This document shows positions 10,379-18,940 of a stretch of 21,973 nt of DNA, piece after piece. The notes beneath the pieces are model-generated. The model did not search any database, was not told the origin of the DNA, and saw only the letters and a program-made list of their open reading frames with translations. The DNA comes from Saccoglossus kowalevskii (taxonomy: Eukaryota > Hemichordata > Enteropneusta > Harrimaniidae), in the NCBI RefSeq assembly GCF_000003605.2, contig NW_003105605.1:163066-185038 (forward strand). Direction: 5' to 3'. Position 1 is the stretch's first letter. Every line of letters starts with the position of its first letter. Both the position numbers and the translations under genes were made by a program.

Positions 10379-10912
10379 TGTTAATTAAATCAAATATCCA
10401 AAGATACCAGTATATTTATTTCATTATTTTAACAACTTGCAACGGTGGAAGTTGATCAAACACAAGTTCTTACACCAAAATAATTTTCAAATATTTGTTC
10501 ACACATTTATTTTCCCAATTTAACAACTTGTAATGGTGGAAGTATAAACGCGACTTTTCTACACCAAAATAAGTCTCAAATATTTGTCCATACATTTATT
10601 CTCTCAATTTAAAAACTTGTAATGGAATTAATTAAATGCGAGTTGTCTACACCAAAATAAGTCTCAAATATGTGTCCACATATTTATTTTCACAATTTAA
10701 CTTCTTGTAATGGTGGAAGTTAATTAAACGCGACTTTTCTACACCAAAATAAGTATTAAATATTTGTTGAGACATTTATTCTCTCAATTTAACAAAATTG
10801 TAAAGGTGGAAATTAATTAAACGACAGGTACTCACAGATATATGGCCAATATTTGTCTACACATTTATTCTCTCAATTTAACAATTTGCAATTGTGGGAA
10901 TTAATCAAACAC
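10379..10912 (+). repeat. Tandem array, about six units of 88-93 bp
   Basis: The units share ACACCAAAATAAGT, then CAAATATTTGT, then CATTTATTCTCTCAATTTAA, then a TTGTAATGGTGGAA block that joins to TTAATTAAACG. The GGAA landmark falls at 10447, 10538, 10715, 10808 and 10897, with a shortened unit in between at about 10625. Units have diverged by substitution and small indels, and the first and fifth are the most degenerate. Confidence 0.9.
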
Positions 10913-10984
10913 ATAATTTAAAAAAAAATCATAAAGTGTAGGTACGTTTCTGAATACCAATAGGCATCTTGAATTTTCAAGGTG

Positions 10985-11075
10985 AATGTTCCGGCGAAGC
11001 ACTCCGCTATAGAGGGAGGAATATCCGAACCACAGTCCCTCTATCACGTGAGAGAGGGACTGTGTCCGAACGGAA
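10985..11075. repeat. GC-rich hairpin, related to a transposon end
   Basis: CACAGTCCCTCT (11031-11042) and its exact complement AGAGGGACTGTG (11053-11064) flank a 10-base loop containing CACGTG. TCCGAAC occurs directly on both sides of the stem. GTTCCG on the left and CGGAAC on the right add an outer inverted pair. The 17 bases at 11056-11072 match, with one mismatch, the complement of 15437-15453 in the terminal hairpin of the element at 15432-16503. This suggests a solo end or a relative of that element. Confidence 0.55.
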
Positions 11076-11224
11076 CAACACCGTGCAGGCGGACGATGAC
11101 CAATAGGTGGATCGTGAACTGCAAATTAGTGAACCATATTGTATATTTTGAAATCTATGTATAATTTAAAATGTCTAACAATTGGAGTCGTCAATCTTAT
11201 TTTATTTACTTTTCCTTCTCCCAT

Positions 11225-11444
11225 TTCGAATAGGTAGCGTGTGATACGCACTCATTCGGCGTGTGACTTGTTGGTATTTCACTAGACACACTATTACTAA
11301 AAATTGCCTATTCGTGCATTAAATGTAAAACTTATCCGTGGATATAATACCTCCCTTGAGTCGGGATATGGCAATGGTCGTCATTCGTTCTGTAGATAGG
11401 TTATCAAAATCTATGTAATTGTGATTACGTAATGATATGATATG
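11225..11444 (+). repeat. 220-bp interspersed repeat, copy 2
   Basis: This is the partner of 3849-4068 in the same orientation, from TTCGAATAG to a tail of ATGATATGATATG. The unrelated flanks on both sides define the element edges independently in the two copies. Confidence 0.75.
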
Positions 11445-12796
11445 TAAAATTTCTATAGACTTTTGAAAGATTTCCCTACATCAGTTGACAAAAATATTAA
11501 CATAATGTTCATATTTAGTTCAACGTTTTGTTCAATCAATTTTCCAAAATCGATGACATAAATTGTGCCCCTACCAATACCAGAAAGTATATATTAAATA
11601 CTTATCACACGTTTTGTTAGAACCATGATTTTCTAACCTTTTGACCTATAACGTAAGTTGTGTTCCTTCTCTATTAAATTTTATGTAGAATTTTGTCGGC
11701 ATTTGATTAGTTTTAGTACAATTTACAATAACCATGATTTGTTATTCTTTTGAATCTGTTCTACTTCAATCCGTGATTGGCTAATTAGATTTAAAAAAAA
11801 AACTAAAAAAAAAAAACCTAAATATTTTGAGAAACTGTTTGGGAGATCAGTTACTGAACACATTGAGATAGATGTTCCTGTCACTACAGATGAGTGATTT
11901 ACACATCATGCAATACATCTCACCTATTGTGGATTATGCTGTTATATTAACCTTGTAGTATGGAGAAACATTTATGTCATAAAAATTATATATTTTTATC
12001 ATATTTTCTCTATTAATAGCGCAGGTTGAGAAATTGATTCTATGGTAAAAATAAGTAATATTTTAATAATTTATTTTATAGAGAATGCTATATTTAGTTT
12101 ATATGCGTTTCTATTAGAACAAATACAATATAATATAATTCATGGAATTAATCCATAGACAATCAATCAACACATTAGCTGCACTAAACTGAAATAATTT
12201 CTGGTTAAATATATTCTCATATTCGAAATGTGGTATGCTGTAGCTACAACACCCCATCTTTGGTGTATACACCTACCGCAATTTTCCCTGTTACAGTGAA
12301 CATTGTCTATGAAAAATACAATCATACATCATATGTATCAACACGTCTGCAATTATGTATACATCACACCAACCGATGAATGCCACCTATGAATTTACTT
12401 ACAAATTGATAGAATTTTATGCAAAGTGAGAATAATACAAATTTTCGATTATGAAATCTAGTTTAAATTTGAGTGTTGCACATTTGCTGATGATATACCA
12501 CTTTCGATACAATTGAGTTAATATAAAGTTTTGTGTTTTTCATTTATTGAATTATTAATGAGCTAATGCAATACATGTCTACTTATGTAAATTTATCTTA
12601 GTTTGGCGCAAATTAGGTGAATGCTAAATTTTACAATCTAACCGTTGTTTTTTCCATGATGATAGTTGGATAGTTTATTACCACTGTAGCGTGTACAACC
12701 ATGAAAACACTAACTCGCGTTATTACCTACACCAAATCACATTCCTTCTTATCAACCATGCTGTGGAGTAGCCAATCTACCGACTGATCTTACCAG
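11445..12796. other. AT-rich interval, nothing recognised
   Basis: There is an A-rich run at about 11794-11817, otherwise unremarkable AT-rich DNA. No exon with paired splice sites and no RNA gene was found. Confidence 0.4.
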
Positions 12797-12917
12797 GTTA
12801 TCATTGAAGGAGCGTAAACTCCCAAATTGGTGGCTTAACATAGTTAAGCAGCGAGTTATTCGGTCTCCGAGGACCGCAGATAAATTTATGAAATTGTTGT
12901 TGTTGTTTTTTGAGAAA
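12797..12917 (+). CDS. Possible orphan exon, unrecognised
   Basis: TTACCAG ends at 12796 and GTAAGT begins at 12918. Between them is a 121-base stretch open in one frame for 40 codons. It includes LPNWWLNIVKQRVIRSP and a leucine/phenylalanine-rich end (KLLLLFFEK). The segment is richer in G and C than its surroundings and has an amphipathic pattern more protein-like than neighbouring frames. I do not recognise the family, and no partner exon on this strand was found within reach. It may be a lone exon of an unseen gene, a relic, or chance. Confidence 0.2.
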
Positions 12918-14727
12918 GTAAGTGTTCTCATATCTGTTTTTTTTTCCTGGTTACAAGTAATTGTAGCTCGACATTTTTATTCCTACCTGCTTATTAGTAT
13001 TCGGTCAGTGTTGTCAAAATTGTAAACAGTTACATTGCATACATTTCATGAACACATCACACTCAAATACTAACCATGTTATAAAGTGTCAATGTGCGCT
13101 TGATGTCTTTTTTACATCATCAACACATTTTAATTTGGTCACTACACATGATAGATGTAATAATATTCTTACAATGCAAATCTGTATGTATAAGCTGCTG
13201 GTTTTATGCCAATATACAACGCAAATCTATTGTCTCTGCAAATCTACACGATAAACAGTCACAGTTTCAAAAAATAAATAAGTCAATATATGAAAATAAA
13301 AAAACATTTCATTATTTTATTTACAGTATTTTTATATTTACAGAAGATTATATTTCGTATTAGTACAAGTTATCACCACACAGTTTTTTGAGCAAATCCT
13401 TATTTTGGCGACCTGTTTCATCAATTAGTGAGAACATGATTGAGCTGAAGACATTAATTTGATTTTAGTTCAAATGACAGTTAGGTCATATACAATTTTA
13501 AAAATTGTAAAATATTTTACACAGTAATATTGAGATTCAATCCCTGCATTCTAGATTATGCAAAATAGATGAGTATAAAAATTGAGTATAATCACTTTTT
13601 TAAAAACCATATCTTATCATATCATTTATAAATATGAAAAGATGAAAATATATAAACATATTAATTTGCTATATACATTATTAGCATATATACAATATTG
13701 AATATCTGATTATTTACAATTAACATGTGCCATTATCCTTTAATTCATAAAAGATGAAGGGGTCAATCAATAAATTCAAAAAATTAGTAAGAAAAAAAAA
13801 TTGTAAATGTATCAAAGAGTAAATGTAAACTTTCACATAGAAAAATATACATTTATATATTTATAAATATATAAATGTGTCTTTATATAAATAATGGAAT
13901 ATAAAGTGGCACACATCGCATAAATTAGTAGAAATTGTTACAAACAAATAATAATGCCTTTAACAAATAAGTGTATAACTACATTGTAGTTGTGAGAATT
14001 ACTGACTTGTCACCAAAAATAATGAAATATGTCAAAACGATCTAAATATTAAATTAAATGCCAATGTATGATATGATATACAGTCATTATTTGAATCATT
14101 ATTAATGCACAGATGCATGCTGATTAGTTTACCATTCATTCAGGTTAAACAATAAAATATTTCGCAAATCATACATCCTACAAGTATGATTTGGAAGTAA
14201 ATAATTAAATAACTTAGAATTAACCAATCATATCACTTGATTGTAACTAATGAAATTACATTAGCAAAGGTTACATGTATAACAACAATACTAAGTGTGT
14301 GACCTCAACGGTCAAATTGCAGGCCAATATGTATTTTGAAGAAATTAGGACTGAATATACTTGTGGGTTGAGTAAATTTAGAACTATATCTCTAAATAAA
14401 TATATATTGTTATGAGGTTTCCAGCCCTGGGAATGCCAATCCAGTGTATTGGAAGGAACACATAATCTATTACATCAAAATATTTCCCATATAATGTATA
14501 TATTATGTAGAGCAGGCTATGTCACTCATTCAGGGAATCAACTCAAAGTGATGATTAACTACATTTACATGTCTTTAAACATCAATATTACCTGGTAAAT
14601 GTTCTGTTGATTTTGAATAAAAAACTATTATAAAATCATTTTCGTAAATATACTGTAAGAAAAGTAAATGTTTAATGTCAGGTAATAATATTGCTCTTAT
14701 TACTCAACATCTTCAATAACTACAGAG
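12918..14727. other. Very AT-rich interval downstream of the receptor gene
   Basis: This lies 3' of the death-domain receptor stop codon and probably includes its 3' untranslated region. On the minus strand an ATTAAA (14676-14671) lies about 50 bases after the stop; it is a possible but unproven poly(A) signal. No gene is seen on either strand. The frames at 13048-13254 and 13094-13363 have no coding character. Confidence 0.4.
13849..13878. repeat. Perfect 30-bp palindrome
   Basis: The 15-base arm ACATTTATATATTTA is followed at once by its exact complement, with no spacer; the centre lies between 13863 and 13864. It is purely AT inside and bounded by AC/GT. It could extrude as a cruciform, but AT-rich palindromes of this kind also arise by slippage. 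Confidence 0.85.
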
Positions 14728-15041
14728 TCAAACAATATCGATGTCCTCATCTTGGCTGTATTTTTCAAAAACCCAATTGACAAGCAAGTCAAAAATGTCA
14801 TGTCTTTTGATTTCCTGCAATGCTTCTAGCAATGATGTAATATAGCGTTGTGAGGTGGTTTTCATATAATCAAGAACATCTCTTGCACTATTAACTGTAT
14901 TTCTGTATGGCACATGGACAACATCAGCGAGTTCCCGTTGGTAAGCTATCGTGTTGGTGGAGTTTACAATAGGTGGAGTAAGCATCCCATTTATATGAAA
15001 CATTATATTGTTGTCTCCTAGTAAATCAGTAATTGGTTTGT
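14728..15041 (-). CDS. Receptor terminal exon: death domain and stop
   Basis: The acceptor TTTCCATAG ends at 15042. There are 103 codons and a TGA at 14730-14728. The death domain runs from DLLGDNN through LADVVHVPYRNTVNSARDVL to DIFDLLVNWVFEKY, and a short acidic end closes the protein. The usual tryptophan of the W-x-x-LA motif is a tyrosine (AYQRELAD). The open frame upstream to 15189 is intron read-through. Confidence 0.75.
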
Positions 15042-18000
15042 CTATGGAAAGAAAAAATACAAAATGTTCGATTTCACACAAATACTTCCAAGTACGATAA
15101 CTGAATAAATTGACTATAGTTATGGTACAAGAAATTACAAGTACACATATAAGTTCTTGGTTTTTGGAGGGCACTCTAATATTAGGCAACAGACATCAAA
15201 AATGTAATACAATTCATCCAGCCATTATACTTGCTTCAATTGCTTAATAATTCAATGACATATCCCACATACCTTTTCCTATATCTTTAGCTCTGAAAGT
15301 TTTCCAAAGTTTTTCCTTCTTCTGAAGCAAAACATCAATAATACATGAATAAATTAATGCTGTGAGAAATGAATTTGGTTTCACTGTATTTAATATAATA
15401 TACTCATCAACACTCATCAATTGTATTTGTTAGTCCCCGTTCGGACGCAGTCCGAAAACGGAGACTTATTTTTTTTACCTCCGTGCGTCCGTGCTTCCGT
15501 CACAATCAAACTTCACACACACATCATACATGATATTATACATATGCACATCAATTTGTTTCACGATCTGTTTCAAGATGGCCGAATGGCGGCCATTTTT
15601 GTTCTAAAAATCATCAAAATCAAGCATTTCACGGCTGTTTACGCATCATTTGTTTTCAGATAAGATTCAAAATGGCTGACTCGCGGCCATTTTGTTTTAA
15701 TAAATGTGGTTCTAGTGCCATATCTCTGACTTGCTGTAACTGATTGTGTTCAAATTTGAAATATTCATTATACATCATGTCTTAGATATATAGATATATT
15801 GATCCTATCAAAAACGGCCGAATGGTGGGTGGCCATTTCTATGCTAAAAATCATCAAAATCAAGCATTTCTCGGCTGTTTACAGATGAATTTTGTTCGAA
15901 CATAGTATATACGTTGGACGTTATAGGACCTTGATGCACATCATTTTGTTTTTCAGATAAAATTCAAAATGGCCGACTGACTTGCTATGACTGATTGTGT
16001 TCAAATTTGAAATATTCATTATACATCATGTTTTAGATATATAGATATATTGGTTTGACGATCCTATTAAAAGTGGCCATTTTTGTGCTAAAAAATCATC
16101 AAATATCAAGCATTTTTGGCATTTATGGATGGATTTTTTCAAACTTGGTACATACATCAGACATTGCGGGTTCCTGATGCACGTTATTTCATTTTTTAGA
16201 CCAGATTCTGTATGGATGAAGAGTGGCCATTTTGTTCCATAGAGCCATATCTCTGACATGCTTCAACTGACTATGTTAAAATTTTATGTATATTCGTTAT
16301 ACATGTATTCAAAATGGCTGATTTTGTTTTAATTCATGCTGTTCCAGAGCAATATCTCTCAATATTCGTTTGACGATCAGATACAAATGTCAATCATTTT
16401 AATGTTAAACAATCATCATAATCGTATTCCTGACATGTTTATATTCCAGCTATATTACTATAAACAAAACTATATATCTTAAATTCGATAACTAACGGGG
16501 ACTGCATGGTTTGTTTAATAAAACTTGCCTTGAGTTCATCCTCATTATCTTCAAGCTTGTACTCTGTATTAGATTTGGCAATGGGTTCAAAAGGGTCATC
16601 ATCTTCATCATAATCATGATGAATTAGTTTGTATTTTTCATCTTCATCTTCTTCCTGTGTAGTCATGCTGCATCCTGAAAAGTGTCTCTTATTTTTCTTT
16701 GTTACAGGACTTTTTATGTCTTTATTGTCATTCTCATGTACTTCAAGTTTGATAGCACCATTAGGCAGAGCAGCCTCAGTTAATCTAATTGAACAAAGGA
16801 TCTATGAGTTATATTTCTTCAATTCTTAAATATAAGAGTAAAATAATATTTAAAAAGCAAACTTCATTAACCATATTAGCACCAAATATTCCCCACCTAC
16901 ATTTTGGGACAATATTTGATACACTGTAAGATATGTATTTTTCTACAACTTCCTAAAATTTACATACATTAGCATGTCATCAAAATTTTTTTGAAAACTT
17001 TGGGAAACAAATATGCAACTTTAATTAGTACAAGTGTTAATTGTATGCAAATTACCTAATTAATATGCACAAATGGTACATAAGAACTATTTTGTGAAAG
17101 GTGATAAAAGTTTACTTTGGTGCTCAAATGTTTAATGATATGCAAATGACCTAATTATTACGCACAAATGGTACATGGAACTATTTTGTGAAAGGTGACA
17201 ATGTACCTTAGTGATGAAAGGGTTAAACAAATATTTGCCAGATATAAAATAGATATATCAATTTATACAAGGATAAATCTAAGAAAGATTGTCTGATATT
17301 TATGGTACACATCAGCTTACAGAGGCAAGACCCTTTGCCTTGATCATTACCTCAGTTAAAATCTTGTGTGTTTATATGTTTGCAATTTGCCTGTACTTAC
17401 ACTAGATTATAACTTTCTAACTATTTGATTGTGTCCCATAAAGATATGAACAAAGAAACAGGATATACTAGGGTGTGCTTACTCTTACCTGATATCACTT
17501 GTAGGATGCACCTCAAGGTTTACTAACTTCTCTCACTGATTTTACCGTGTATTGTTAAAATGTTAGTAGATCATTTTTGTATATTGTTTTAGTGTGTTCT
17601 CAAAATTTGAATTTCTTTCATGAATTATAATGAGACTATTAAGTGGGCGACGTTGTTATATGATATCATTGCCATCATATCTGAATATGACACTCAATAC
17701 AAAATCAAAGTCATCATTAATAAATTCTATGTTAGTAGAAATCCATGAACACAAATGTAGAACATATATAAATGACAAAAGATACAGAGTACAGAAAACA
17801 ACAGAACATTACACGGTCAAATCAATGAGAGGAAACTAAAAGTTGGGGATTGGAAAGGATAACTGCAACAATATACCTTAGACGACCTAAAAACAAAATA
17901 TCATTCACCTTGATGATCCTTGGGTATCACTGTATACAATCTCTTCCAACTCAATCTCCTCTGAAAGAAATAGAATATCTTTTATTCATTGTAAAAGATA

Positions 18001-18776
18001 GGTATATGGAATATAGTTCAATAAAGTAACGTAATCAGAATTCAATATATATAGAGACAGTATTTAACAAGAATATTGGACTGAATATAATATTTAAATG
18101 ACATAACTGGGATCAGATTAACAAAACTTTAACATATGTTTTCAACATAACCTGTTGGTACTCATATAAGTAAGTACCCCTAAGGCCGTAATTTTTATGT
18201 GTGGCTTTATAAGTGTAGTACTTAGATAGACACAAATAATTGTTTCACCTTTTTGACTAGATGAGTGAGGCTTATCAGTATTTGTAAACACTTCGGTTTG
18301 GGAAGATCTGAGAGAAGCACTCCTTTTTCTTTGTTGTTCTTGTTTTTTCCGCCTCCATATCCATTCTGAAATACCTACTAGTAGTATTATTAATAATATA
18401 ATAGCAACTTTAGGTAACACAACAGCTGCCAGTATAAGTGGACCAGCATCATAACCAAATACTTTGCTCTTCTCCAAGCCATCTATAAAACAATATAAAA
18501 AATAGGTCAAATGTGATTAAATAATCATCATCAGATCAAATAATTTATTAATAATTTATTTATTAAAATTTTTACTTTTATAAATGAAATAAATGAATAC
18601 CTTCTTCTTCATCGTGTACTTTAACTTGTAGGAGTTCAGGAGTACCCGTTGATTGATGCAAAGGTTTTCCAGTAGTTATTTTAGGTGCCTGGGTATTTGT
18701 CGTCCATGCTTGACAGTCAGCATGTTCTGGGTATGTTATGCAAGTGATACAATTGCCAAATGTATCTTTGAAAAAC
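14728..18776 (-). CDS. EDAR-like TNF-receptor superfamily protein with death domain, 3' part
   Basis: Six exons (18776-18601, 18482-18249, 17960-17909, 16784-16529, 15321-15273, 15041-14728) join with matching phases 1, 1, 2, 0, 1 to give 359 residues ending at a TGA. Residues 1-21 (FFKDTFGNCITCITYPEHADC) fit the last cysteine-rich motif of EDAR/TROY-type receptors, CxxC then about eight residues then C. A Thr/Pro-rich stalk follows. Residues 73-101 form a membrane helix, closed by RRKKQEQQRKR. The tail has a very acidic stretch around 201-220. Residues about 258-350 form the death domain; its last helices (LLEALQEIKRHDIFDLL) align in spacing with EDAR. Known relatives sit in the plasma membrane, bind TNF-family ligands and recruit death-domain or TRAF adaptors to drive NF-kB or JNK. 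TTQE (195-198) fits the loose TRAF2 consensus. The ligand-binding domains and start lie beyond the right edge. The gene model is firm; the EDAR assignment is moderate, and another death-domain TNF receptor is possible. Confidence 0.75.
15273..15321 (-). CDS. Receptor micro-exon before the death domain
   Basis: A 49-base exon with acceptor TTGCTTCAG (ending 15322) and donor GTATGT (from 15272). It encodes KKEKLWKTFRAKDIGK plus one base. It is the only way found to bring the phase-0 end of the acidic exon into register with the phase-1 start of the last exon. Confidence 0.7.
15432..16503. mobile_element. Non-autonomous DNA element with 10-bp terminal inverted repeats
   Basis: AGTCCCCGTT (15432-15441) and AACGGGGACT (16494-16503) are exact inverted termini about 1.07 kb apart. 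The left end also folds on itself: AGTCCCCG/CGGAC pairs with GTCCG/CGGAGACT around GCA. The interior is three and a third tandem copies of a 237-257-bp unit starting near 15577, 15814, 16071 and 16308. Each unit begins with a GGCCAT block and shares AAAAATCATCAAAATCAAGC, then GATTGTGTTCAAATTTGAAA, then TAGATATATAGATATATTG. No transposase frame is present, and no clear target-site duplication is seen. It lies wholly in a receptor intron, 25 bases from the donor. The superfamily is unknown. Confidence 0.65.
16529..16784 (-). CDS. Receptor exon: acidic cytoplasmic segment with TRAF-like motif
   Basis: The acceptor TTCAATTAG ends at 16785. Eighty-five complete codons run to CTCAAG, followed by a GC donor (GCAAGT, from 16528). 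It encodes a lysine-rich part and then EEDEDEK and DYDEDDDPFEP runs. TTQE fits the (P/S/A/T)x(Q/E)E TRAF2 consensus, a short motif that can occur by chance. The internal ATG at 16666 is not a start. Confidence 0.75.
16785..17908 (-). other. Receptor intron with no gene inside
   Basis: This phase-2 intron of 1,124 bases contains a 95-bp tandem duplication. The plus frame at 17630-17839 has no recognisable motif and is taken as chance. Confidence 0.6.
17044..17222. repeat. Two-copy tandem duplication, 95-bp period
   Basis: TATGCAAAT begins at 17044 and again at 17139. Both are followed by ACCTAATTA, GCACAAATGGTACAT and GAACTATTTTGTGAAAGGTGA. The second half of each unit has drifted more. This is an old local duplication inside a receptor intron. 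Confidence 0.85.
17909..17960 (-). CDS. Receptor micro-exon: acidic linker
   Basis: A 52-base exon with acceptor TCTTTCAG (ending 17961) and donor GTGAAT (from 17908). It encodes EIELEEIVYSDTQGSS with split codons on both sides. Both phases fit the flanking exons, which is the main support for so short an exon. Confidence 0.7.
18249..18482 (-). CDS. Receptor exon: transmembrane helix and juxtamembrane tail
   Basis: The acceptor TTTTATAG ends at 18483 and the donor GTGAAA starts at 18248. It encodes DGLEKSKVFGYDAG and then about 29 hydrophobic residues, followed by the basic stop-transfer RRKKQEQQRKR and a Ser-rich stretch. The helix is interrupted by a Pro-Lys pair (AAVVLPKVAIILL), which is unusual for a single-pass anchor. 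The functional span may start after that lysine. Confidence 0.8.
18601..18776 (-). CDS. Receptor exon: last cysteine-rich motif and stalk
   Basis: The acceptor CTTTTCAG ends at 18777 and the donor GTATTC starts at 18600. There are 58 complete codons. Three cysteines (9, 12, 21) in FGNCITCITYPEHADC match the end of the membrane-proximal cysteine-rich domain of EDAR-group receptors. The rest is a Thr/Ser/Pro-containing stalk ending in VHDEEE. It opens with the third base of a codon, so another exon must lie upstream beyond the satellite array. Confidence 0.75.
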
Positions 18777-18940
18777 CTGAAAAGTATGATTTAAATAAAC
18801 ACTTTGTATATATATATTTTGTATAACACGCGTTATGAATACATACATGTAGTATTACCCACAATAATTAAGTTTGTAAACCTACACTTTGAATATATAC
18901 ATTTAGCCAGGGGCTTTATAAGTGTACTGTGTTAATTTAT

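Noticed and set aside
14728-15189. 153-codon single-exon reading of the death-domain ORF
   Set aside because: Positions 15042-15189 are intron read-through. A good acceptor at 15042 and phase agreement with the exon at 15273-15321 give a better model.
15432-15466. Helitron 3' end, suggested by the hairpin near the end of the element
   Set aside because: The expected CTRR end followed by T is not present, and the exact inverted repeat at the far end points to a different type of DNA element.
16439-16666. 75-codon ORF starting at an internal methionine and ending in the transposon
   Set aside because: The exon extends upstream to 16784 in the same frame and stops at the GC donor. The last part of the ORF reads through intron and transposon terminus.
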